Source: Desertivirga arenae
GTDB lineage: Bacteria > Bacteroidota > Bacteroidia > Sphingobacteriales > Sphingobacteriaceae
NCBI RefSeq assembly: GCF_017355785.1
Contig: NZ_JAFEWE010000015.1
Location: 62,001-126,000 of the forward strand
Length of the DNA: 64,000 nucleotides
Direction: 5' to 3'
Made by a program: the position numbers and the translations under genes. Shown here piece after piece: positions 54,064 to 63,362 of the stretch. How positions within the stretch are numbered: the stretch's first letter is position 1; the number at the start of each line of letters is the position of its first letter. The notes below the pieces were generated by a model. It ran no database searches. It had not been told where the DNA came from and saw nothing but the letters and a program-made list of their open reading frames with translations.

Positions 54064-55038
54064 ATGAGCAAAGCTATATTCCGCCCTTTTGATCGCTATA
54101 CTTTTGGTGAAGATATCTGTTTTCTAACTGGTGAACCTGCTGTGCTTCAGCAAACTGTTTTTCCTCAATGGGTATTGCAACAGTTTGATCTGGAAGATAA
54201 GCCTTTCAAAATGATGGATGAGCGGATAGCAACTTATGGTGATATAAAAGTTCCCGTTTCTGCGGTAGCCATAACAGCAATCCATGCTTTGGATCAGGAA
54301 ATTGAACAAGCATTTAACTCAGGATATGAAGCAGTAAAATTATTACCTGAACTAAAGTTATTTCAATGGATAACCAAACAGGTTTACGGAATTATCCACT
54401 GGGAGGTAAGGGCCGGAATCCGTCAGCAAAAGGCTGTAGGGGAGGATTTCAATTTTTCACAGTCCATTGCTCATAAGTTTGGCAACCTGCATATCATGCT
54501 GCAATCACTGACAAGGGAAGTTGAATTCGAAGGAGTGCTTCCATGGAGCATAAAAGTACTCCCGGTTAATAATACCCCTGAAACTTTTGGATATCGTGAT
54601 GAGATGAACACGCTCGTGTTCTCGCTTCGGATGAAAGACTTTGGAGTAATAGCTTGCTTACAGGACAACAATGAAAGTTTAAACTATCACAGAGAGGTAC
54701 TTGAGAAGGTCGAAGGTAAGCAGCTTCACCCCATACAATTCGAGGAATTGAGCGCGCGTTTTTTCTATTCAGCTTACCTCTTCAATCGCTTACCCGAATA
54801 TACTATCCTTCCTACTGAGGAAGCTATATACATCGAGTCTATGCCGCTTAGGATAAGCAGTAAACCTGTTTATGACAACTGGCAAGTGAAAACATACGGA
54901 CAGGTTTTGGAAGCCTTTTGGAAAGCATGGGGCTATTCCCTATTTGAGATCATCAAAAATCCGGAACAGCCCATGAGTTTTATTGAGAATGAAGATGGAG
55001 CTTTTATCAGCGCTGAAGCTATTGAATTACCACTTTAG
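54064..55038 (+). CDS. Conserved-looking cytosolic protein of unknown function
   Basis: A 324-aa protein I do not recognise. It has no signal peptide, no membrane segment and no standard catalytic motif. Visible features are Trp- and aromatic-rich stretches (FPQWVLQQFDLE, YGIIHWEV), a central DNNESLNYHREVLEKVEGK region and an acidic C-terminus. It lies between a dipeptide epimerase gene and a peroxidase gene and seems monocistronic. ATG 54064 fits the promoter. Confidence 0.65.
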   Translation: MSKAIFRPFDRYTFGEDICFLTGEPAVLQQTVFPQWVLQQFDLEDKPFKMMDERIATYGDIKVPVSAVAITAIHALDQEIEQAFNSGYEAVKLLPELKLFQWITKQVYGIIHWEVRAGIRQQKAVGEDFNFSQSIAHKFGNLHIMLQSLTREVEFEGVLPWSIKVLPVNNTPETFGYRDEMNTLVFSLRMKDFGVIACLQDNNESLNYHREVLEKVEGKQLHPIQFEELSARFFYSAYLFNRLPEYTILPTEEAIYIESMPLRISSKPVYDNWQVKTYGQVLEAFWKAWGYSLFEIIKNPEQPMSFIENEDGAFISAEAIELPL

Positions 55039-55150
55039 TACGTGTAAACGCTTTTCATATTATTGACGAACCGGTAAAAGCTTCACGTGGAACACCTGTT
55101 GTTTTTAAACAACAAAGAGTTATTAGCCTCGATACTTTTCGAACTATGGC

Positions 55151-56935
55151 TTACTTGTCCGTTAAAGTCTTTAAAAATGCTACAATTTCCTTTTTTTCTA
55201 TTGGAGAAAGATTCAAAGGGTTTGAAGGAAGCGTCTGGAATTCCAACTTGATACCCAAACCTGCCCCCCCTCCCTGGTCATAAAAGTCGATCACCTGCTC
55301 CAGGGTTTTAAAGGCGCCGTTATGCATGTAGGGAGCAGTTTTAGAAACGTTTCTTAGAGTAGGGGTTTTGAAGGCATATTTTAACTGTTCAATCTTCGTT
55401 CTGAGATATCTGCCAGAATCAGGGTCTATTTTACCAACTCCTGGTGATACAGGAACACCGAGAACTTCGCCTTCAGTCGAAGAAAAAACCGGAGGAGCGG
55501 TACCATTAAATAAAGGCATAAAATGGCAGGTTCCACATTTAGCTTTTCCCATAAATAGATTGAAACCCTTCTTTTCCTCTTGTGAAAGTTGTCCCTTGTC
55601 TCCCCTCATGTATTGATCAAATCGGGAATTAAAAGGACTTAAAGATCTGATATAGCTTGCAAGGGCAATCATGACAAAACGAGGTTTTAGCTCATTATTC
55701 TCCATAGTAGAAAATGCTGCTTTGAATTGCTTCATGTAGTTTTCCGACTTACTCAACTTCTTTGCTGCCTCTTCCACAGATCCGTGCATCTCGTCTTTGT
55801 TGGCGATGACGTCCATTGCCTGGTTCTCCAATGTAGGAGATCTCATGTCATAAAATTGTGCATGTTGAAAGCCTGCATACATTAGGGTTGGAGCATTTCG
55901 CTTAACGAAAGTCCCCGGAATCAAGGCAGCACTTTTAGTTAAACCATCAGTAAATGCTAAAGCAGGATTGTGACAGCTTTTACAAGTTCTGTTAGAACCA
56001 GTAAGTGTGGGCTCGGAAAAAAGCCTTTTACCTAAATCAGCTTTCTCTTTCGTCATCCAGCCTTCCTTGTTTGTGCTGAAATAATTAATGTTAAATGCTG
56101 CAGGTTCAAATAATGTAGAGGCTGTACTGTTCAGTCCGCCCGATCCTTCAATAAGCTCTAATCTTAGATTCTTCTGCCATTGAGTGATCTCAGTTGTAAT
56201 AGGATTCGCGTAATTAACAATAAAGCCCATTCGATCGAACGTGTTAAAGTCATTATTAAACTTTAATTCTTTAATTGCTCCGGCAGCTAGTCTCGAAAGG
56301 TTTTTATTCTCTCCGAAGTGGTTCAGCACTTCGATAACAGAGCCCAATGAAATAACCGATTCCTGGATCCCGGTTTGTGCGATAGGGGTATCAAATCCAG
56401 TGATACCTAAAGCGATTATACGAAAGACCTCTTGTTTACAGGCATTAAAAATGTGAGCATCAGACAACTCAGTACTCTCAAGAATGGTTTTTGCGCGGCC
56501 TAATATGGATTGCATAGCCTTAACTTCTCCAATTAGTTCCTCTTTATCACTTAGGTCTACATTCGGGTAGATATATTCTTCAATTACCTGAAAGCCTTTT
56601 GGTGGAAGTACTTTATTCTCTTCAATTTCAATCTCTGGCAAGGCGGCACCATTTAGTTCTTTAGCACCAAGAGGAGCATAGTACTCTACAAACCATTCCG
56701 TTTTTTTATAGGCTTGTCTTGACTCTACAAAGGCTACTCTAATTGAATCTTTATTACCTTCATGAATGGATTTCAACAGCTTTAATCCAATCTTCTTATC
56801 AAGTGAATCAAGCTGAAGTTCTAACATCTGTTTAATCTCAACATTCCTCCCTGCAGGCCTGTTACTTTGAGAGCAGAAGGAAAGAAGAAATACAAAAGAG
56901 ACAATTACAAAGACGACTATTAGGAGTCTGAACAT
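55151..56935 (-). CDS. Di-haem cytochrome c peroxidase-family lipoprotein
   Basis: Probably reduces hydrogen peroxide or oxidises a periplasmic substrate. The signal segment (5-20) ends at C21 (LLSFC), a weak lipobox. Residues about 30-260 form a helical N-terminal domain containing EWFVEYYAPLGAKELNGA. The CCP/MauG-type domain follows with haem sites CKSCH (318-322) and CGTCH (467-471). It lies 65 nt after the PhoX-like gene in the same direction, but a TTCG-loop hairpin separates them. Confidence 0.85.
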   Translation of the reverse strand: MFRLLIVVFVIVSFVFLLSFCSQSNRPAGRNVEIKQMLELQLDSLDKKIGLKLLKSIHEGNKDSIRVAFVESRQAYKKTEWFVEYYAPLGAKELNGAALPEIEIEENKVLPPKGFQVIEEYIYPNVDLSDKEELIGEVKAMQSILGRAKTILESTELSDAHIFNACKQEVFRIIALGITGFDTPIAQTGIQESVISLGSVIEVLNHFGENKNLSRLAAGAIKELKFNNDFNTFDRMGFIVNYANPITTEITQWQKNLRLELIEGSGGLNSTASTLFEPAAFNINYFSTNKEGWMTKEKADLGKRLFSEPTLTGSNRTCKSCHNPALAFTDGLTKSAALIPGTFVKRNAPTLMYAGFQHAQFYDMRSPTLENQAMDVIANKDEMHGSVEEAAKKLSKSENYMKQFKAAFSTMENNELKPRFVMIALASYIRSLSPFNSRFDQYMRGDKGQLSQEEKKGFNLFMGKAKCGTCHFMPLFNGTAPPVFSSTEGEVLGVPVSPGVGKIDPDSGRYLRTKIEQLKYAFKTPTLRNVSKTAPYMHNGAFKTLEQVIDFYDQGGGAGLGIKLEFQTLPSNPLNLSPIEKKEIVAFLKTLTDK

Positions 56936-56945
56936 AAACTTTAAT

Positions 56946-56973
56946 ACAAAAGCCCTCTCCGAAGAGAAGGCTT
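56946..56973 (-). terminator. UUCG-loop terminator after the PhoX-like gene
   Basis: On the minus strand AAGCCTTCTC, loop TTCG, GAGAGGGCTT with one mismatch, then TTTGT. The stable tetraloop supports termination, though the T-run is short. Confidence 0.7.
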
Positions 56974-56999
56974 ACCTTTATATATAGATGTGAAAATAA

Positions 57000-58511
57000 T
57001 TAACGATCTAAACCTGTAAGTATGATGGTTTGACCACCTTCCGAATTGACGACTGCGCCACTTCCATCCGCTCCCTTACCATCAATTAAAAAGCTGTTAC
57101 TTGTCCAGGTATGAGGGTGAATATTAACAGTAAAGGTATTTGGAATACCTACAAGGTCTGAAACATCCATCATTGCGCCATACTCCCAAGAACTCAAACG
57201 AGTATCATTACCTGGATTATATTTGCTATTAAACGTTGGGTCCGTACGTCTGTGGTCCATTTCCAATACGGGCTTTAATGCTTTAGTAGCAAGGTTAAAT
57301 TGCCAGATGCGTCCGTCATGCTTATTATTAGCATAATAAGAATCGCCATCTTCCTGAATGTAAACGTAATTCTTTGTTACGCATAAATTATCAGGATTAA
57401 CAATGCTGTTACCTGGATTCTCAACACCGTCAATAAGTGGAGTAAGTTTTCCTTTTAGGGGATCATTAGAATTCAATTCTAGCTTATAAACCCGTCCCCA
57501 CATTGTTAGTCCGCTTACTGGAGTAACTTTATCTGCCTGACTAACACCTGTGGCAGTAAAATAAACTACTCGGTTTGCTTCGGCGCTTCCTTTTCCATAA
57601 TCAAGATCTTCAACTCTTGCAAATTGAATAGCACTCTTCGCGATCGTTTGCGCGGTCATTTGAACTCCTGTAGTGGCAGCAGTTACATTATCATACTCTA
57701 CAAATTCAACATCATAACTTGTTCCTACAGCCATATCTGTTTCTACAACATTTAGATTGGTGCGACGAAGCATATAAAGCTTGCCACCTTTCAAGTCACC
57801 CACTGTATTAGAAAGGTACATATTTACCTGGCCATAGCTATTAGCAGCACCGCTCTCATCCTCACCAATAAAAATAGCAGTTTTTCCGGGATAGGCATTT
57901 TTAGGAAGCGGAACAGCGTTCTCTGCGCTGCAACGACCTAAAGCTGTTAGAGTTCGGTCTGTACGACTTTTATCTGCAGTAGAACCCAATGGATCGATAG
58001 CATGGATCATGGATTCAACGCTTGTTTCCCCTGCAGTTAAAAAGACAGGCCCAAAACCGTGTTCTTCCGGAGTGGCCATCGTTGCAGAACATAAACGCCA
58101 TTGTCCACCAGTTCCGTTCACCAAATACTCACCCTTGACAGGCTTAAAATTCTTATCAAGGTAAACCCTCGAAACAGAACGCAAGATTTCATGATTCGTA
58201 ATCATGATAAAACCATCGCTGTTTGGGTCTTTGATAATCCCTGCACCATCAGGCTGAGCACCATAAATAAAACCTGGTGATTCAGGAAGTTTATCATCAC
58301 TACTTATTAATGGATACAATTTTAAAGCGTCAAAACCAGATAGCGTTTTAACCAAGGAAGGAGTAACAGAGTATGCCTTTAATTCAGCTACCGGCTGTTG
58401 ACCGTTGCCATTGTTATCATCATTCTTCTTACAAGCAACGAAGGCTGTTGCTGCCGAAATTGCAGTAACAGCAAAGGCTACTGATAATCTTTTTTGTACA
58501 AAATTTTTCAT
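57000..58511 (-). CDS. PhoX-like (DUF839) predicted lipoprotein
   Basis: A 503-aa protein with signal segment and possible lipobox AFVAC (KKNDD after it). The body has beta-propeller features of the PhoX family: GFIMITNHEI, FIGEDESGAANSYGQV, DGRIWQFNLA and ARVEDLDYG. PhoX enzymes are calcium/iron-dependent alkaline phosphatases, but many relatives lack proof of activity, so phosphatase is only a suggestion. ATG 58511 gives a better signal than the in-frame start at 58532. It lies upstream of the di-haem peroxidase gene. Confidence 0.75.
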   Translation of the reverse strand: MKNFVQKRLSVAFAVTAISAATAFVACKKNDDNNGNGQQPVAELKAYSVTPSLVKTLSGFDALKLYPLISSDDKLPESPGFIYGAQPDGAGIIKDPNSDGFIMITNHEILRSVSRVYLDKNFKPVKGEYLVNGTGGQWRLCSATMATPEEHGFGPVFLTAGETSVESMIHAIDPLGSTADKSRTDRTLTALGRCSAENAVPLPKNAYPGKTAIFIGEDESGAANSYGQVNMYLSNTVGDLKGGKLYMLRRTNLNVVETDMAVGTSYDVEFVEYDNVTAATTGVQMTAQTIAKSAIQFARVEDLDYGKGSAEANRVVYFTATGVSQADKVTPVSGLTMWGRVYKLELNSNDPLKGKLTPLIDGVENPGNSIVNPDNLCVTKNYVYIQEDGDSYYANNKHDGRIWQFNLATKALKPVLEMDHRRTDPTFNSKYNPGNDTRLSSWEYGAMMDVSDLVGIPNTFTVNIHPHTWTSNSFLIDGKGADGSGAVVNSEGGQTIILTGLDR

Positions 58512-58624
58512 ATCCCGTATTAGATGAGCCAAAGCTACCGGGAGTATGTAAGCGGGGAATTATTCCTATTTTAAGTTTATATAAAGAAACTTGCAGGAAT
58601 ATTAAAGCTTTGTTAAGAAACCTG

Positions 58625-59233
58625 TCAATTTAATAATTGGGTAAAAAAGTGATTCAGCACACCGGGATTAAATATAATGGTAATGATAATTCCGGCAAGG
58701 GCTCCAAAGAAGTGAGCATCATGGTTAATATTGCTGGATTGTTTGGATGCATAGGCACTATACACCAAGTAAAGGATACCAAAAACTACTGAGTTGATGG
58801 GGATTGGAATAAACATCAGATAAAAAGACGCATCAGGAAAAAACAGGATATAGCTGAATACTATTGCAGAAATAGCTCCGGAAGCTCCTAAACTATTATA
58901 CCAAAAATGGTCTTTATGCTTAATAATAGTGCTCATATCGCTTAAGGCCAGACTTGCAATATAAAGGATAGCAAACTTTACAGACCCTATTTGCCTCTCA
59001 AGGGTGAAGGCAAACATATAATAGGAGAACATATTAAAAAACAAATGGCTCCAATCCTTATGGATCAGGCCACTGGTAAAAATTGAATAAACTCGTTCTC
59101 CCCTGCTTACGCTATAAGGGTGAAGCATAAATTTTCCGTACACCTGCGGGTTAGAAAAAGCGTATAAGCTAGTTACAATGGTCAGCAGGAAGATAATTCC
59201 GGCAACAGGTGTATCGTAAAAAAATGACTCCAT
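58625..59233 (-). CDS. Rhomboid-family intramembrane serine protease
   Basis: A 202-aa protein with six hydrophobic segments. The catalytic serine S118 is in LGASGAISA and the histidine H174 in HDAHFFGALAG. WSHLFFNMFSYYMF supplies the conserved His-Asn oxyanion-side region. Substrates unknown. It starts 60 nt after the outer-membrane barrel gene and may be cotranscribed with it. Confidence 0.9.
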   Translation of the reverse strand: MESFFYDTPVAGIIFLLTIVTSLYAFSNPQVYGKFMLHPYSVSRGERVYSIFTSGLIHKDWSHLFFNMFSYYMFAFTLERQIGSVKFAILYIASLALSDMSTIIKHKDHFWYNSLGASGAISAIVFSYILFFPDASFYLMFIPIPINSVVFGILYLVYSAYASKQSSNINHDAHFFGALAGIIITIIFNPGVLNHFFTQLLN

Positions 59234-59292
59234 TTATTTTTCAGCAGTTAAAGAACCAAATATATTCTTTTTGCTGATGTTTGATTTAAATA

Positions 59293-59982
59293 TTAGTATA
59301 AACCTTCTGGTCCAAAACAGAACTTAAGACCAACAGACAATACACCGTACATATCCGGAATGTTACTAAAGGCACCACCTTTCGATGCATCATTATATCC
59401 GTCCAGACCTTCCCCTGTTGTTACGTTAAATTGATAACCAACATTAAAGATATAACGCGTATAACCCCATCTGTCAAGAATATTAAAATTCATCCCTGCA
59501 CTTACAGGAACTACAATCCCTGTACTTTTGTCCTTACCAGGGAATTCATAACCGTCAGTAGGTTTAAAACGCACAACATCCTTTACATTATTTTTTATCA
59601 TTCCTACTCCCAAGCCCATATAAAGGCCACGGATAGCATACAAAAAATTGTTGCTTTCAAAATCCACAACCTGACCTAGTTGAACCTGCCCACCTAACGT
59701 AAGAGAGGAATAACTATTTTTAAAATATCTTAAATGTGGGTCATTCAACTTATCACCTCCGGTTAAGCTTCCATTTTGATACTCCAATCCTAACGTAGTG
59801 AAGGGAGTTAGATGGTAATTAAGATTTGCTGCCAAAGTTTGTGCCGGACGCTTCTTGTTAAGGTCAGCAAATGCAACATTTGAGCCAACATTTACACCCG
59901 CAGAAAGACGATAGTAGTTATATTGGCCGAAGCTTTTAACAAAAAAGAAACACGAAATTAGAACGAGTAGATAATTTCTCAA
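59293..59982 (-). CDS. Outer-membrane beta-barrel protein
   Basis: A 229-aa protein with signal peptide (1-19, FGQ). Amphipathic strands alternate through the chain, and the C-terminal strand ends near VLSVGLKFCFGPEGLY. Features match small Bacteroidota porin-like beta-barrels (outer-membrane protein fold). Function unknown. Upstream of the rhomboid gene. Confidence 0.7.
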   Translation of the reverse strand: MRNYLLVLISCFFFVKSFGQYNYYRLSAGVNVGSNVAFADLNKKRPAQTLAANLNYHLTPFTTLGLEYQNGSLTGGDKLNDPHLRYFKNSYSSLTLGGQVQLGQVVDFESNNFLYAIRGLYMGLGVGMIKNNVKDVVRFKPTDGYEFPGKDKSTGIVVPVSAGMNFNILDRWGYTRYIFNVGYQFNVTTGEGLDGYNDASKGGAFSNIPDMYGVLSVGLKFCFGPEGLY

Positions 59983-60056
59983 AGCAATACATTTAAAAGT
60001 CGAGGTAAAATAAGCTAAAAAATATAAAATTTCAAATACTTAATTATTAAATCACT

Positions 60057-61349
60057 ATGAAACAAACGCATTTAATAGAAAGTTTAAAAAGTTATCAATA
60101 TATCAGCCTGAGTAAATTTCTTAAATATGTCACTATTGACACTCAATCAGATCCACATTCCAAGAGCTTTCCTTCTACAGAGAAACAGAAAAACCTGGGG
60201 AAGATATTAGTGGAGGATCTTCTTGAAATAGGTGTTAAGGACGTACACCTGGACGAGCATGGCTACGTATACGCTACAATTCCTTCAAATTCTGAGAAAT
60301 CTGTACCGGTAATCTGTTTTTGCTCTCATATGGACACCTCTCCGGATGCAAGTGGAGAAAATGTTAAACCTATCATTCATAAAAATTATAACGGAGAGGA
60401 TCTGGTACTTCCTGACGACCAAAATCAGGTTATTCGCCTTAAGGACCATCCGAAGTTAAAATCTCAAATAGGAAATGATATTATAACGGCAAGCGGTACT
60501 ACGCTTCTTGGTGCTGATAATAAAGCGGGTGTGGCAGAAATAGTTGATGCAGCAAACTTCTTTATCAGTCACCCGGAAATAAAGCATGGTGAAATAAAGA
60601 TACTTTTCACTCCCGACGAAGAGGTTGGCCGGGGAGTAGAACGCGTAGACCTTAAGAAGTTAAATGCAAACTTCGGCTATACAGTGGATGGCGAAGCCAG
60701 AGGGACAATTGAAAATGAAACTTTCTCTGCAGACTATGCTGCCATCAGGATAAAGGGGGTAAGTGCACACCCTGGATTTGCAAAAGGATCCATGGAAAGT
60801 GCCATTAAAATAGCATCAGAAATTGTAGCAGCCTTGCCAAAAGACCGCTACTCGCCGGAAAGCACTTCAGATAAGGAGGGTTTTATTCACCCCGTTTCGA
60901 TGAGTGGAACGGTTGAGGAGGCAACGATTGAATTTATTTTAAGAGACTTTGCTGATGAAGAACTAGCAAGCCATGCAAGGATTCTTGAAGCTATTGCCAA
61001 CGAAGTGATCGAAGGATATCCAAATTCTTCTTTCGAGCTTGAAGTGAAGGAACAGTATAGAAATATGAAAGCTGTACTTGATAAATTTCCTCAGGTAATA
61101 GAATTTGCTAAAGAAGCTGTTGAAAGGGCCGGAATGGAACCAAAGCTTCAAAGTATCCGCGGAGGAACAGACGGTTCAAGGCTTTCTTTTATGGGACTTC
61201 CATGTCCTAATATTTTCGCAGGCGAACATGCTTTTCATAGTAAACACGAGTGGGTTTCCATTCAAGACATGCAAAAGGCTGTAGATACAATAATACATCT
61301 TGCCGTGGTTTGGGAAGAAAAATTCAATCAGGAAGTCGCAAATTATTAG
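60057..61349 (+). CDS. pepT: Peptidase T
   Basis: Aminotripeptidase of the M20 family, 430 aa. Zinc and catalytic residues are in HMDTSPDAS (H91, D93), GADNKAGVAE (D153), FTPDEEVGRG (E188, E189) and GEHAFHSKHEW. The insert from about 215-325 is the dimerisation domain. Frees amino acids from tripeptides in the cytosol. Separate from flanking genes. Confidence 0.93.
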   Translation: MKQTHLIESLKSYQYISLSKFLKYVTIDTQSDPHSKSFPSTEKQKNLGKILVEDLLEIGVKDVHLDEHGYVYATIPSNSEKSVPVICFCSHMDTSPDASGENVKPIIHKNYNGEDLVLPDDQNQVIRLKDHPKLKSQIGNDIITASGTTLLGADNKAGVAEIVDAANFFISHPEIKHGEIKILFTPDEEVGRGVERVDLKKLNANFGYTVDGEARGTIENETFSADYAAIRIKGVSAHPGFAKGSMESAIKIASEIVAALPKDRYSPESTSDKEGFIHPVSMSGTVEEATIEFILRDFADEELASHARILEAIANEVIEGYPNSSFELEVKEQYRNMKAVLDKFPQVIEFAKEAVERAGMEPKLQSIRGGTDGSRLSFMGLPCPNIFAGEHAFHSKHEWVSIQDMQKAVDTIIHLAVVWEEKFNQEVANY

Positions 61350-61421
61350 TCATTCGTCTTCAATTTCAGCTTCTTTAGCTCAATTTAAAATAAGAGTTAT
61401 TGAAGCTGTTATTTTTGTAAA

Positions 61422-62519
61422 ATGGCTATTAAAAACCAGCAGATTAACAAATATCTTACGCCTGTAGGACATATCCTTTTTTGGATGCTCTTGCTGTTCC
61501 TGCCCCATATGGTAAGGATTTCCAGCACAGGCGTACGATTTTCCGACTCCGTACAAAACAGACTAATTGTAGGCAACCTCTTCCTGATAGCCTTCTTCTA
61601 TATCAATGCCTATATATTTTACCCCCTTATTTATAAAAGAAAGGGAATGCTGCTCTATGTTATTGTTGTGGCAGTAACTGTATTTCTTTTTGTAAAAACG
61701 TCCTTTACTATTGAACGAACCTACTTTAGGATGAAACCGCCCCAGGTAGAAAGTGTACCAAATAACAAACCAGCGTCACCTAACGACGATAAAGCAAGGA
61801 AAAAGCGGTACAGAGAAGGAAACCTTTATTTCCTGATATTCCCATATATATTTATAATAGGAGTTAGCGTAAGTTATAGGATAATCCGGGATTCTTCCAG
61901 AGAAGAGAAAAGTCGTAAAGAGAAAGAAAATGAGAATTTAAAAACAGAACTTTCCTTTTTACGGTCGCAGGTAAGTCCGCACTTTATGTTTAATGTACTG
62001 AACACCCTTGTGGCAATGGCGAGAAAAAAGTCTGATATGATGGAACCCTCGCTAATAAAATTATCTCATATGATGCGTTACATGCTTTACGAGAGTAACG
62101 ATGAGAAAATATCCCTGGACAAAGAGGTTGAGTATTTAAGGAATTACATTGACCTGCAACTTTTGAGATTTGGAGACGACCTTCTTCTGGAGCTTGACAT
62201 AGCTGATGCTTATGAGGGATATGAGATAGAACCTATGCTTCTTATATCTTTCATCGAAAATGCATTTAAACATGGAATAGGAATGGTGGATGATCCCTTT
62301 ATAAAGATAAAGCTCGAAGTGAACCGTAATACAAACTGGCTGGAGTTTAAAGTTGAAAATTCTGTTTCACCAAGGGATAGCGCCAAAGACAAGGCCTCCG
62401 GAATCGGCCTGAACAATATGCGCAGACGCTTGGAGCTTCTGTATAAAGACCGTTACAAGCTGGAAACAGTTTTGAACGGGAGTACTTTTGTTTCAAAACT
62501 AAACATCCAACTGAAATGA
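61422..62519 (+). CDS. LytS-like sensor histidine kinase
   Basis: A 365-aa membrane kinase with four hydrophobic segments in 1-160 (near 15-30, 48-70, 76-92, 136-152). A short coiled stretch rich in Glu and Lys follows, then the His_kinase domain with H187 in [14 protein letters not shown] as phosphoacceptor. The ATPase part has ENAFKHG and [11 protein letters not shown]. Its ligand is unknown. It overlaps the response-regulator gene by four bases. Confidence 0.92.
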   Translation: MAIKNQQINKYLTPVGHILFWMLLLFLPHMVRISSTGVRFSDSVQNRLIVGNLFLIAFFYINAYIFYPLIYKRKGMLLYVIVVAVTVFLFVKTSFTIERTYFRMKPPQVESVPNNKPASPNDDKARKKRYREGNLYFLIFPYIFIIGVSVSYRIIRDSSREEKSRKEKENENLKTELSFLRSQVSPHFMFNVLNTLVAMARKKSDMMEPSLIKLSHMMRYMLYESNDEKISLDKEVEYLRNYIDLQLLRFGDDLLLELDIADAYEGYEIEPMLLISFIENAFKHGIGMVDDPFIKIKLEVNRNTNWLEFKVENSVSPRDSAKDKASGIGLNNMRRRLELLYKDRYKLETVLNGSTFVSKLNIQLK

Positions 62520-63226
62520 TCCGCTGCCTGGTAGTTGACGACGAAAAGTTTGCTGCAGAACTAATGGAAGATAATATATCTCAAGTGCCATTTCTACAGC
62601 TTGAGGCAACATGCAGGAATGCTATGGATGCAATGAAAGTACTAAGTGAGAAAACAATAGATCTTATCTTTCTTGACGTTCAAATGCCTGGACTAACCGG
62701 TCTTCAATTATTAAAAAGCCTTAATAATCCTCCTATGGTGATCCTGGTTACAGCTTATGAGAAATATGCCCTTGATGGATTTAATCTTGATGTATTGGAT
62801 TACCTGGTGAAGCCATTTCCTTTTGAGCGATTCATGAAAGCCGCTAACAAGGCCCTGGAGTTGTTCAACTTAAAGAATCCTCAGCAAATAAACCCCGCAA
62901 GCCCTGCAACCGAAAGTCTTTTTGTGAATGCGGATTACTCTCTGGTACGAATTAACTTACAGGACATCCTATATATTGAAGGGTTGAAAGATTATATTAA
63001 AATTTATCTCACTGATACGGATAAGCCTGTTATAACCCGCCTTAGTATGAGGTTCATGGAAGAAAAATTACCTTCAGAGAGATTTATGAGAGTTCATAAA
63101 TCATTCATCATCTCGCTTAATAAATTGTCTGCTTTCAAAAAGAACAGAGTAGTTATTCAAGATACCGAAGTACCGGTTAGTGATAACTACAAAGAAGCAC
63201 TGCTGCAATACATGGGACAACAATAG
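62516..63226 (+). CDS. LytTR-family response regulator
   Basis: A 236-aa partner of the upstream kinase. The receiver has D8/D9 and the phosphoacceptor D54 in IFLDVQMPG, with Lys in [11 protein letters not shown]. The LytTR DNA-binding domain (about 130-236) includes [15 protein letters not shown] and [14 protein letters not shown]. Targets are unknown; the outer-membrane gene downstream, in the same direction, is one candidate. Confidence 0.94.
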   Translation: MIRCLVVDDEKFAAELMEDNISQVPFLQLEATCRNAMDAMKVLSEKTIDLIFLDVQMPGLTGLQLLKSLNNPPMVILVTAYEKYALDGFNLDVLDYLVKPFPFERFMKAANKALELFNLKNPQQINPASPATESLFVNADYSLVRINLQDILYIEGLKDYIKIYLTDTDKPVITRLSMRFMEEKLPSERFMRVHKSFIISLNKLSAFKKNRVVIQDTEVPVSDNYKEALLQYMGQQ

Positions 63227-63230
63227 TTAT

Positions 63231-63253
63231 AGACGAGATTAACGCTTTCGTCT
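63231..63253 (+). terminator. Weak terminator-like hairpin
   Basis: AGACGA (63231-63236) pairs with TCGTCT (63248-63253), loop 11 nt, followed by a short T-rich stretch. Termination is doubtful. Confidence 0.35.
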
Positions 63254-63362
63254 CTTTATTCTTAGCCTAAGTATCATTTAGTTTAGAGTTACTTCTCAAG
63301 GTACTTTATTTGCAGCGTTATAAACTTTAAAAATTCAATCAAAATCTGAAATAAAACCACAC

